This document shows positions 1 through 6,721 of a stretch of 14,491 nucleotides of DNA, piece by piece. Numbering within the stretch: the stretch's first letter is position 1; the number at the start of each line of letters is the position of its first letter. The notes beneath the pieces were generated by a model, which saw only the letters and a list, made by a program, of their open reading frames with translations, had not been told where the DNA came from and searched no databases. The DNA is from Firmicutes bacterium CAG:194 (lineage in GTDB: Bacteria > Bacillota > Clostridia > Lachnospirales > Lachnospiraceae): positions 1 to 14,491 of the forward strand of contig HF995196.1 in the NCBI GenBank assembly GCA_000432915.1. The letters are read 5' to 3'. The position numbers were made by a program, and so were the translations under genes.

Positions 1-30
1 TTCCTGTGCGATTTCAATGTCTGTTTTCAT
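1..30 (-). CDS. fhs: Start of formate-tetrahydrofolate ligase (partial, runs off the window)
   Basis: Only ten codons are visible, reading MKTDIEIAQE. This matches the usual start of clostridial formate-tetrahydrofolate ligase (Fhs), the ATP-dependent enzyme that makes 10-formyl-THF in one-carbon metabolism and in the Wood-Ljungdahl pathway. A perfect AAGGAG ribosome site (37-42) sits 6 nt before the ATG, so the start itself is firm. The gene begins 32 bp after the ftsK stop on the same strand. I see no promoter in that gap, so read-through from ftsK is possible. The name rests on recognising a very short N-terminus; the reading frame is more certain than the name. Confidence 0.62.
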   Translation of the reverse strand, partial: MKTDIEIAQE

Positions 31-62
31 GCTGTTCTCCTTATGTATGTTCATTAAATCCC

Positions 63-2807
63 TCAAATTTCCTCTAAAAGCTGCTCAAACTGTTCTTCTG
101 TCATCAGAACCTTACGCGGCTTTGTTCCCTCTTCTTCGCCGACAACCCCATAATCACAAAGCTGATCCATGATCCTTGCAGCCCGGTTAAAGCCGATTTT
201 AAAGACTCTCTGCAGCATACCGATCGAAGCCTTGTCCTTATCAATGATAAACCGGCCGGCATCTGCGAAATACATATCCCGCTCGTTTTCACCGCCGTTT
301 TTCCCCGGTGCATCACCTGAGCCGTTTCCCATTGCTTCGATCTGCTGATTGACCTCATCCTGCGACTGTACATCGTTGTTTTCTTTTAAATAATCAACGA
401 CATCCGCCACTTCCTTATCGGAAACAAATGCGCCCTGTACACGGACCGGCTTCGGATATCCCTGCGGGTAAAAGAGCATATCTCCCTTTCCGAGCAGCTT
501 TTCCGCACCGTTCATATCCAGGATCGTACGGGAATCCACACCCGAAGATACCGCAAATGCAATACGGCTTGGCATATTCGCCTTGATCAGACCTGTGATG
601 ACATCAACGGAAGGTCTCTGCGTTGCAATGACCAGATGAATACCGGCTGCTCTGGCAAGCTGTGCCAGACGGCAGATAGATTCCTCCACCTCTCCCGGTG
701 CAACCATCATCAGATCTGCCAGCTCGTCCACGATGATCACGATCTGTGGCAGCTTCTGCGGAAGCTCTGCGCCGCCGTTTTCCGTCATTTCCTCAACTTT
801 TTTATTATACCCCTTCAGATCACGGACATGCATATCTTCAAACTTCTTATAACGCTCCGTCATTTCATTGACACCCCAGTGGAGCGCACCTGCCGCCTTT
901 TTCGGATCTGTCACAACAGGCAGGAGCAAATGCGGAATACCGTTATAAACACTCAGTTCCACTACCTTTGGATCAACCATAATAAGCTTGACATCCTCCG
1001 GAGAAGCTTTATACAAAATGCTCATGATCAATGTATTGATACAGACACTCTTTCCGGAACCGGTCGATCCTGCGATCAGGACATGAGGCATTTTCGCAAT
1101 ATCCGTAACGACCGTCTGTCCTGCGATATCCTTACCGACAGCAAAGGAAAGATTGCTTTTGAAATTCTTAAAGTTATCCGACTCTAGCAGATCACGCAGA
1201 AGCACCATGCTGTTTTCCTTATTCGGTACTTCGATGCCGATCGCCGCTTTCCCCGGGATCGGTGCCTCAATTCTGATATCCGTCGCTGCCAGATTTAATT
1301 TGATATCATCCGACAGGTTCACAATCTTACTGACTTTCACGCCCATTTCAGGCTGCAGCTCATATCTGGTAACTGCCGGTCCCTGACTGATATCCGTAAT
1401 CGTTACATTGACACCAAAGGTCTTCAGTGTCTGCTTCAGCTGCAATGCGGTTTCCTTGAGCTGCCGCTCGGAATTCTTATTGGAAGATGCGTCACTTCTT
1501 TTTAATAAAGTAAGCGGCGGCTTCTTGTATGGTTTTGGCTTTTTCGGTGGTTGACTGATCTGGTCACTTATCGGAATTTCTGCTACACCGGCTGTCTTTT
1601 GGCCGGCAGACTGCATGGTCTGTGTACTTTGATTTCCGATCGGCTGACCACTCTCCGCTGCTTTACCTGCAACAGGCTTTGTCCTGACATAAGCCGGTTC
1701 AGGTGTAAGGCCGGCGATCCGGTCTGCACTCTCTTCCAGTGCTGCGGAAATCTGCGTCATATCAAAATCATCAGGTGCAGACTCCATGACCTGTACCTTA
1801 TGTTCTCTGTTGTAAGCCGGCTGTTTTACAGGTTTCTTCTCCGGTTTTTCTATTGCAGCCACATCTTCTGCTTTCATTGACTGAACCGGTTCGATTCCTT
1901 TAATATGTATTTTTTCGATCTCATCCATATCCTGCACTGCAGGCGTCTCTTCTATCTGCAGCTGTCTGACATCCCGACTTTCTTCCGACACAGAAACCGG
2001 CTTTGCCTCTGCCTTTTTCGTTTTCTCCGGTGCTTTTAAGGTCGTTGCATCCGTAATACCGCTGACCTTATTATCCATCCGCAGGCTTTTTTCTTCCTGT
2101 CTGCGCTTTTCTCTTTCCGCACGCTCCTGCATCCTGATCTCGCGTTCCTGCAGCCTCTGCTCACGCAGTATCTCATTACGTTCAATACGGTTTTCCACAT
2201 CTTCTCTCGCACTGTCATAAACATGTCTGCCTGCACCCGCCAGCTGCCGGACAATGGACTTCTCCGTCAGAAGCACCAGACAGAGCATCATAAGGATCAG
2301 GACAAGCGCAACCGTCCCTACCATACCGATCGTTTTCGTCAGTCCGCCTGCCAACGCGCTGCCAATGACACCACCCGACATTTTGTGGGTGTTTGCATAA
2401 CTATAATAGGAAGCTACGGTACTGCCTGCATTCCCGATCCCGCCGACCAGTGCTGCCACTACCTCAAGATCCAGAAACAGGAAAGTTCCTGCCAGCAGCT
2501 TAATCGTCGCCACACGGTTGCCAAGATTCAGAATCAGGAATAAAATGCCCAGAAACAGAACGGGCGGTGTGATATAGGCAAGGATTCCAAAAACGCCGAA
2601 CATAACGGCGCTTACTGCGTCTCCTGCCTTACCGATCAGATGAAAATTAGATAAAAACAGAAGAATCGTCACTGCAATCCCCAGAAGCAGGATCACTTCA
2701 TCTTTTACCTCTGTACTGAAGCTGTCCTGTTTCCTTCTTGTATTTCTTTTTCTGTTGTTTGTTCTCTTACGTCCGGAAGCAGTCTTTCTACCTCTTTGCG
2801 TTGCCAT
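63..2807 (-). CDS. ftsK: DNA translocase FtsK/SpoIIIE
   Basis: Hexameric ATP-driven DNA pump of the septum, which moves chromosomal DNA during division or sporulation. The predicted protein has 914 residues. A basic N-terminus (5-26) is followed by four membrane segments (about 38-58, 66-96, 101-124, 160-181), then a charged coiled-coil stretch (200-245) and a long low-complexity linker to about 440. The motor domain follows: Walker A GSTGSGKS (580-587), Walker B IIVDELAD (691-698) and the ATQRPSVDVITG motif (729-739). The C-terminal winged-helix gamma domain (about 845-914) reads DNA polarity. I chose the ATG at 2807 because GGAGTG lies 8 nt upstream. The longer frame opening at 2903 would start inside the -35 box of the promoter at 2875-2903. 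The tepA-ftsK order is the same as tepA-spoIIIE in Bacillus. Sequence alone does not separate the FtsK and SpoIIIE roles. Confidence 0.96.
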   Translation of the reverse strand: MATQRGRKTASGRKRTNNRKRNTRRKQDSFSTEVKDEVILLLGIAVTILLFLSNFHLIGKAGDAVSAVMFGVFGILAYITPPVLFLGILFLILNLGNRVATIKLLAGTFLFLDLEVVAALVGGIGNAGSTVASYYSYANTHKMSGGVIGSALAGGLTKTIGMVGTVALVLILMMLCLVLLTEKSIVRQLAGAGRHVYDSAREDVENRIERNEILREQRLQEREIRMQERAEREKRRQEEKSLRMDNKVSGITDATTLKAPEKTKKAEAKPVSVSEESRDVRQLQIEETPAVQDMDEIEKIHIKGIEPVQSMKAEDVAAIEKPEKKPVKQPAYNREHKVQVMESAPDDFDMTQISAALEESADRIAGLTPEPAYVRTKPVAGKAAESGQPIGNQSTQTMQSAGQKTAGVAEIPISDQISQPPKKPKPYKKPPLTLLKRSDASSNKNSERQLKETALQLKQTLKTFGVNVTITDISQGPAVTRYELQPEMGVKVSKIVNLSDDIKLNLAATDIRIEAPIPGKAAIGIEVPNKENSMVLLRDLLESDNFKNFKSNLSFAVGKDIAGQTVVTDIAKMPHVLIAGSTGSGKSVCINTLIMSILYKASPEDVKLIMVDPKVVELSVYNGIPHLLLPVVTDPKKAAGALHWGVNEMTERYKKFEDMHVRDLKGYNKKVEEMTENGGAELPQKLPQIVIIVDELADLMMVAPGEVEESICRLAQLARAAGIHLVIATQRPSVDVITGLIKANMPSRIAFAVSSGVDSRTILDMNGAEKLLGKGDMLFYPQGYPKPVRVQGAFVSDKEVADVVDYLKENNDVQSQDEVNQQIEAMGNGSGDAPGKNGGENERDMYFADAGRFIIDKDKASIGMLQRVFKIGFNRAARIMDQLCDYGVVGEEEGTKPRKVLMTEEQFEQLLEEI

Positions 2808-2829
2808 TTCTTTCACTCCGGTTCTATAA

Positions 2830-2864
2830 AATGATGTCAGGGTCAAAAGCCCCGAATTTGATGC
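2830..2864 (-). repeat. Solo end of the 129-bp inverted-repeat element, in the ftsK leader
   Basis: This 35-nt stretch, read on the minus strand, matches 11922-11956 on the plus strand at 33 of 35 positions. That region is the right-hand end of the structured element upstream of kdpD. Here only this end is present and the rest of the element is missing. It lies between the ftsK -10 box and the ribosome site, so it would form most of the 5' untranslated leader. Part of it can fold, with GGGG pairing to CCC around TTTTGA. It is either a remnant of an insertion or a transplanted terminus. Confidence 0.75.
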
Positions 2865-2874
2865 TTTAAAAACA

Positions 2875-2903
2875 ATTATAACATTCTTTTTTTGAAATGT
2901 CAT
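2875..2903 (-). promoter_or_regulatory. Promoter of ftsK
   Basis: On the minus strand the -35 box is ATGACA (2898-2903, 5 of 6 matches to consensus). A spacer of exactly 17 bp follows, then a perfect TATAAT -10 box (2875-2880). The expected start is near 2868, which gives a leader of about 60 nt. The -35 box overlaps the stop codon of the upstream tepA gene, so ftsK can be transcribed independently. No terminator separates the two genes. Confidence 0.75.
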
Positions 2904-3673
2904 CCTTCACTTGCCTCATCGATCATCTCATGCAATTTCGCCATAGCTTCTTTCAGCCCGCCCACTGCATCGATCAGTCCACAGGTCACTGCCTTCGGTC
3001 CTACCACAAGGCTTCCGACATCCTTTGTCAGCATCTTTGTTTCCATTAACAGCTTTTCAAAGGTTTTCTGTGATATGTTGCTGTGCGATACGACAAACCC
3101 TGTGATACGATCCTGCATGGATTTGAAATAATCATAGGTTGCAGGCGTTCCGATCACCATTCCGTTCATACGGACCGGATGGACGACCATTGTTGCACTT
3201 TCCACAATAAAAGAATAATCAGCCGACACCGCGATCGGAACACCGATCGAATGTCCACCTCCCAGTACAAGGGATACCGTCGGCTTACTTAAGGATGCGA
3301 TCATTTCCGCGATCGCCAGTCCTGCTTCCACATCACCTCCCATTGTATTTAAAATAATGAGCACACCATCTGTCTCACAGGAATCTTCAATCTGTGCCAG
3401 CTTCGGAATAATATGTTCATATTTTGTTGCTTTTGTATTCCCGGAAAGTACATCATGCCCTTCGATCTCACCGATGATCGTGAGCAGTTCAATTCTGTGA
3501 TGCTGTTTGTTCCGTTCCAGGCTGACCGCTCCGGTTTCCCGGATCAGCTCTGTTTCCATCTGCTTTTCCTCCATATCGGAACCCTCGGCTCTCTTTTTCT
3601 GCTGTTCTTTCTTTTCGTCTTTCTCAAATTTGTCCTGTTTTTTTGATTTACCTTTATTTCCCTGATTACCCAT
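2900..3673 (-). CDS. tepA: ClpP-like serine protease, TepA type (S14 family)
   Basis: The protein has 257 residues. A very polar, Lys/Glu-rich N-terminus (about 1-45) precedes a ClpP/crotonase-type fold. The oxyanion-loop motif MGGDVEAG lies at 111-118, the nucleophile Ser142 sits in GGGHSIG, and the likely catalytic His165 sits in MVVHPV. These correspond to the ClpP catalytic serine and histidine; I did not place the third residue securely. TepA of Bacillus is linked to protein translocation and membrane quality control and sits just before spoIIIE, as here. It has no signal peptide or membrane span, so it is probably cytoplasmic. A GGAGGT ribosome site (3682-3687) lies 8 nt before the ATG. 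The stop overlaps the ftsK -35 box. Confidence 0.88.
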   Translation of the reverse strand: MGNQGNKGKSKKQDKFEKDEKKEQQKKRAEGSDMEEKQMETELIRETGAVSLERNKQHHRIELLTIIGEIEGHDVLSGNTKATKYEHIIPKLAQIEDSCETDGVLIILNTMGGDVEAGLAIAEMIASLSKPTVSLVLGGGHSIGVPIAVSADYSFIVESATMVVHPVRMNGMVIGTPATYDYFKSMQDRITGFVVSHSNISQKTFEKLLMETKMLTKDVGSLVVGPKAVTCGLIDAVGGLKEAMAKLHEMIDEASEG

Positions 3674-3780
3674 CTAAAAAAACCTCCGCTCTTTTTATGC
3701 AGTATGTGCAGTCCGAATCCATTTTATAAATACATTTCCGCAGAGCATTTTTATGTGACAGGGAATTCCTATCATATAAA

Positions 3781-3819
3781 AAAAGATCTGCAGAACACAA
3801 TTATTCTGCAGACCCTTTT
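3781..3819 (-). terminator. Rho-independent terminator after the bioY-DUF1284 unit
   Basis: A perfect 9-bp inverted repeat TCTGCAGAA / TTCTGCAGA (3787-3795 and 3804-3812) encloses an 8-nt loop. On the minus strand it is followed by a run of Ts (down to about 3778). Flanking AAAAG and CTTTT can extend the stem. It lies 25-60 bp after the DUF1284 stop. The rest of the gap between the tepA start (3673) and the DUF1284 stop (3844) shows no other clear gene or site; the tepA promoter there is not obvious. Confidence 0.8.
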
Positions 3820-3843
3820 ATACGTCTGGCACCTTTATCGTTT

Positions 3844-4233
3844 TTATTTCTTACAGATATTTTTTCTGCAGGCACTGATTGGAAACCATCCACAGCCTTC
3901 ACAGATATCAGCGAGCATTTCTTCCGTCATTTTTTCATCGATCTCCCGGATCAGTTCCTGATAAGAATATTCCTTCTCCTCCAGTCCGAAATAATCGACA
4001 ACCTTCTGATCAAAGCGTTTTACCTTTTCCTGTGTGTCACAAAGATCTTCACCCTCTTTGTGTGGGCAGCAGGAGCACAGCGTATCCGTTGAAAATGTCA
4101 ACGTGATCTTTGTTCCCGGCCTGTTTCGGAGCTCATCAACCACTTCATTCATGTGGGATACGAACCCTTCACTATAGCCTTTTCCCGAATAACCCTGTGT
4201 ACAGAGCAAATGATGAGGTCTTAAATAAATCAT
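3844..4233 (-). CDS. DUF1284 family Cys-rich protein
   Basis: A 129-residue protein with the family's N-terminal signature LRPHHLLC (4-11) and GKGYS (17-21). Cysteines lie at 11, 53, 55, 56, 65, 111, 114, 122 and 127. The final CxxC-x7-C-x4-C pattern looks like a metal or iron-sulfur site. The family has no established function that I know of, and Fe-S binding is an inference from the cysteines. Its ATG overlaps the bioY stop by 4 nt (ATGA), so translation is probably coupled, and it shares the biotin-controlled promoter at 4850-4878. A terminator follows at 3781-3819. The context suggests a job linked to biotin or a biotin-dependent process, but nothing in the sequence proves it. Confidence 0.85.
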   Translation of the reverse strand: MIYLRPHHLLCTQGYSGKGYSEGFVSHMNEVVDELRNRPGTKITLTFSTDTLCSCCPHKEGEDLCDTQEKVKRFDQKVVDYFGLEEKEYSYQELIREIDEKMTEEMLADICEGCGWFPISACRKNICKK

Positions 4234-4808
4234 TTACGAATACCCGGGACTGCACGTCTGACCGCAAAACCAATGATCGATGCAAGTACCGCTTTTATAA
4301 TTGCAGTTGGTATAAAAGGCAGTACGCAGGCTGTAATACCGACCATCACGCTACTGTGTGTCAGCAGACAGAACATTACCACACCTACTACGTAGTTCAC
4401 AACAGTTCCTGCTACAAGTGCCACTACAAATGCACCTTTAAATGCTTTTCTGTGCTCTACACCGAAGCCGATGATAAATGCCATCAGTGGGAAAGAAATT
4501 AAAAATCCGCCTGTCGGTCCAACAAACTTATCAAAACCGCCTGAAAAGTTGGCAAGTACCGGGACACCGACTGCACCAAGTAATAAATATACAACGCAGG
4601 AGATCGTAGAAAGCTTTGCGCCTAATACGACTGCTGCCAGTGTAATCGCAAATGTCTGCATGGTCATCGGAACGCCCATAGGCATCGGAATGGAAATCTG
4701 CGCCATGACAGCGATCACTGCTGTAAATAACCCTACATAACAGATCTCCTGTATACTGAATTTTGACTTACTCTTTCCTTGTGTTTTTGCTTCTGTTACT
4801 TCACTCAT
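4230..4808 (-). CDS. bioY: Biotin transporter BioY (ECF substrate-binding S-component)
   Basis: A 192-residue integral membrane protein with about six hydrophobic segments (24-40, 50-64, 68-86, 100-116, 124-147, 155-182). It carries the BioY family motifs PMTMQTFAI (47-55) and GPTGGFL (97-103). BioY binds biotin in the membrane and works with the shared ECF module (EcfA, EcfA', EcfT), which is not encoded here; some BioY proteins can act alone. AGGAGGAG (4815-4822) lies 6 nt before the ATG. The promoter carries a BirA-type operator, so uptake should be shut down when biotin is plentiful. The downstream DUF1284 gene overlaps its stop codon. Confidence 0.95.
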   Translation of the reverse strand: MSEVTEAKTQGKSKSKFSIQEICYVGLFTAVIAVMAQISIPMPMGVPMTMQTFAITLAAVVLGAKLSTISCVVYLLLGAVGVPVLANFSGGFDKFVGPTGGFLISFPLMAFIIGFGVEHRKAFKGAFVVALVAGTVVNYVVGVVMFCLLTHSSVMVGITACVLPFIPTAIIKAVLASIIGFAVRRAVPGIRK

Positions 4809-4849
4809 TGTTTTCTCCTCCTAATAGGTATCATCATGTCACCTTTAGC

Positions 4850-4878
4850 ATTAAACCACAAAGAATCTCAATTGTCAA
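4850..4878 (-). promoter_or_regulatory. Promoter of bioY-DUF1284
   Basis: On the minus strand the -35 box is a perfect TTGACA (4873-4878), followed by a 17-bp spacer and TTTAAT (4850-4855, 5 of 6 matches). The -35 box lies inside the left half of the BirA-like operator, so an occupied operator would block polymerase directly. Confidence 0.82.
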
Positions 4879-4903
4879 CCTGTATTTATACTTGGTTAAC
4901 AAT
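4871..4903. promoter_or_regulatory. BirA-type biotin operator
   Basis: Inverted half-sites ATTGTCAACC (4871-4880) and GGTTAACAAT (4894-4903) are separated by 13 bp. This is the TTGTnAACC ... GGTTnACAA layout known for the biotin repressor/ligase BirA. One base breaks perfect symmetry (C at 4876). The site overlaps the bioY -35 box, and the gene it controls is a biotin transporter, so the assignment is strong even though birA is outside the window. The spacer is slightly shorter than the 14-16 bp I recall as typical. Confidence 0.85.
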
Positions 4904-4945
4904 TCATTTTTAACCAAAATCCTATAGTTTCTTTTTCGCCATATA

Positions 4946-4954
4946 TGTTATAAT
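4946..4954 (+). promoter_or_regulatory. Extended -10 promoter of the yitT-like gene
   Basis: TGTTATAAT gives a perfect TATAAT (4949-4954) preceded by the TG of an extended -10 element. No good -35 box stands 16-18 bp upstream, which fits the extended -10 class. It points toward the gene starting at 5000. It lies some 45 bp from the BirA operator, so biotin control of this gene is not expected. Confidence 0.6.
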
Positions 4955-4999
4955 GTAAGCACATAAAAAATCTCTGTATTATCAGGAAAGGAGCCTGTT

Positions 5000-5878
5000 A
5001 TGTTTCAATCCATCGAACGTAAGCATCCTCATTTTTATCAGTATTTCCGTATTGTAATCGTAATTGCAGCATCCATTCTCTATGCATGGAACCTCTGCTG
5101 CTTTGCCAAAGCCGCCAACCTGTTTCCGGGCGGTTTTTCCGGCATTTCGCTTCTGCTCCAGAAGATCGGGCTGACTTTTTTCCATATCCAGATCCCATTT
5201 TCACTTTTTAACATTATACTGAACCTGTTTCCGGCCTATATCGCTTATCGATATATCGGGAAACGGTTTACCCTGTATTCCATTCTGGTGATCTTTTTAT
5301 CCAGTATTTTTGTAGACATCCTGCCACAGTATATTTTTACACAGGACATCCTGCTGATCTGTATTTTCGGTGGAATGCTGAACGGGCTTGCCATTGCCCT
5401 CTGTTTAAATGTCGGTACAACAACAGGCGGTACGGATTTCATCAGTATCTATCTGTCCCAGCAAAAAGGCGTAGATGCCTGGAATTATATCCTGATCGGA
5501 AATGTCATTATGCTGCTGATCGCCGGTGCACTGTTCGGCTGGAATATCGCACTGTATTCCATTATCTACCAGTTCTGCAGTACGCAGGTCATCCAGATGC
5601 TTTACAGACGCTATCAGAAGGAAACACTGTTTATTATTTCCGATCATGCGGATGAAATCTATGAAGTGATCAAAGATACAACAAAACACGACGCCACTTT
5701 ATTCCGCGGCGTCGGCTGTTATGAAGAAAAAGAAAAGAAAATGCTTTATTCGGTTATCAATACGGATGCCAGAAGACATCTGATCCCATTGATCAGAGCG
5801 ATCGATCCGCATGCTTTTATCAATGTGGTCAAAACAGAGGAGCTGGCAGGCCGATTCCATGATATTCCAAATGACTGA
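5000..5878 (+). CDS. YitT family membrane protein (DUF161 + DUF2179)
   Basis: A 292-residue protein with five or six membrane segments in the first 200 residues (about 16-37, 45-80, 90-109, 115-138, 161-200). It carries the family motifs NLFPGGFSGIS (40-50) and GTTTGGTDFI (139-148). A soluble DUF2179 domain follows (about 207-288). The molecular function of YitT proteins is not established. The membrane topology suggests a transporter or membrane-bound sensor with a cytoplasmic ligand-binding tail, but that is inference. AAAGGAG lies 6 nt before the ATG. It is the only plus-strand gene in the window, divergent from bioY and ending 10 bp from the tail of the convergent zinc-ribbon gene. I see no clear terminator between those two. 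Confidence 0.92.
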   Translation: MFQSIERKHPHFYQYFRIVIVIAASILYAWNLCCFAKAANLFPGGFSGISLLLQKIGLTFFHIQIPFSLFNIILNLFPAYIAYRYIGKRFTLYSILVIFLSSIFVDILPQYIFTQDILLICIFGGMLNGLAIALCLNVGTTTGGTDFISIYLSQQKGVDAWNYILIGNVIMLLIAGALFGWNIALYSIIYQFCSTQVIQMLYRRYQKETLFIISDHADEIYEVIKDTTKHDATLFRGVGCYEEKEKKMLYSVINTDARRHLIPLIRAIDPHAFINVVKTEELAGRFHDIPND

Positions 5879-5888
5879 GCCTGCAGGA

Positions 5889-6641
5889 CTATTTACACTC
5901 CTCAATATGACTGAAGCTCCACGCATGGATGTTCAGCTCTACAATGGCAGTTCCGCAATATTCACAGAATTTTGCCCCGAGGGATGAAATCGGAGCCCCG
6001 CAATTCGGACAGTTGATGCCCAGCGCCCTGTCCGATTCTTTCTCCACGATCTCCCGGTTCTGGATATAGATCAGATCTGTATTAAATCTGGTCTGGTATG
6101 TATATTCCGTACTTCCTTCTGTGATCGCGCCCTCCGTGTTCTTTCTGTAATGCATACAGGCAAGAGAAGTCTGGAATGTAACAACGCATCTGCCTGCATT
6201 CTTTCTGTACTGGCTGATCTCTGTCCGGTGTATCCTGATATCGTCATACTGCTCGGTCAGATTCTGATCCGAAAGCATTTGCAGATGGTGGGAAAGCTGA
6301 TCTTGCAGCTCCTGATTTCCTTCTTTTAATAAGCTGCTGTTATTCTGGTCGATCGCACGCAGGTACGATACAAGCACATCTTCTGCCCTGTTTTTCATCT
6401 CATCGTAAGTAAAATCCGGAAAATCCGCTACAATCCGCGGCAGAAGGAGTGATGTCATCGCATTCACGGATTTTGGCGTTGTCGCATATTCCTGCTTCAT
6501 CTGCTGTGCTGCCTTTCTGATATCATCCGTTCCAAACAGATCCCGTGTCACTTCTTTTGCTTTCTTTTTTGCCAAAAAGATCAATATATAAACAGCTAGT
6601 ATAATAACCAGTATCAATACAAGTATGATAATGCTCTTCAT
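5889..6641 (-). CDS. Membrane-anchored Tim44-like domain protein with C-terminal zinc ribbon
   Basis: A 250-residue protein. It has one N-terminal membrane anchor (3-24), then a basic KKKAK stretch consistent with a cytoplasmic body. A helical linker (about 28-60) is followed by a region (about 60-205) resembling Tim44-like/NTF2-type domains found in bacterial membrane proteins. The C-terminus holds a classic zinc ribbon, CPNCG (211-215) and CEYCG (226-230). The Tim44 assignment is by overall pattern only, while the zinc ribbon is seen directly. The ribosome site before the ATG is weak (GGAAA-type purines), and I see no strong promoter in the 80-bp gap to the upstream gene. It may therefore be transcribed from the c-di-GMP unit ahead of it. 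Confidence 0.78.
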   Translation of the reverse strand: MKSIIILVLILVIILAVYILIFLAKKKAKEVTRDLFGTDDIRKAAQQMKQEYATTPKSVNAMTSLLLPRIVADFPDFTYDEMKNRAEDVLVSYLRAIDQNNSSLLKEGNQELQDQLSHHLQMLSDQNLTEQYDDIRIHRTEISQYRKNAGRCVVTFQTSLACMHYRKNTEGAITEGSTEYTYQTRFNTDLIYIQNREIVEKESDRALGINCPNCGAPISSLGAKFCEYCGTAIVELNIHAWSFSHIEECK

Positions 6642-6721
6642 GTTCGTTTTCCATCTTTCCTTCTTATTCTCCGGTTATGACGCCTTCGGATGCAGCGCTA
6701 AAAATGCCGGTATAAACTCTC

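Noticed and set aside
2808..2903. N-terminal extension of FtsK to an ATG at 2903
   Set aside because: The extension would be translated from inside the promoter's -35 and -10 boxes and through the repeat remnant; the ATG at 2807 has a proper ribosome site.
4110..4502. 130-codon plus-strand frame across bioY and DUF1284
   Set aside because: Antisense shadow with Cys/His/Tyr-rich nonsense composition; both minus-strand genes there are clear family members.
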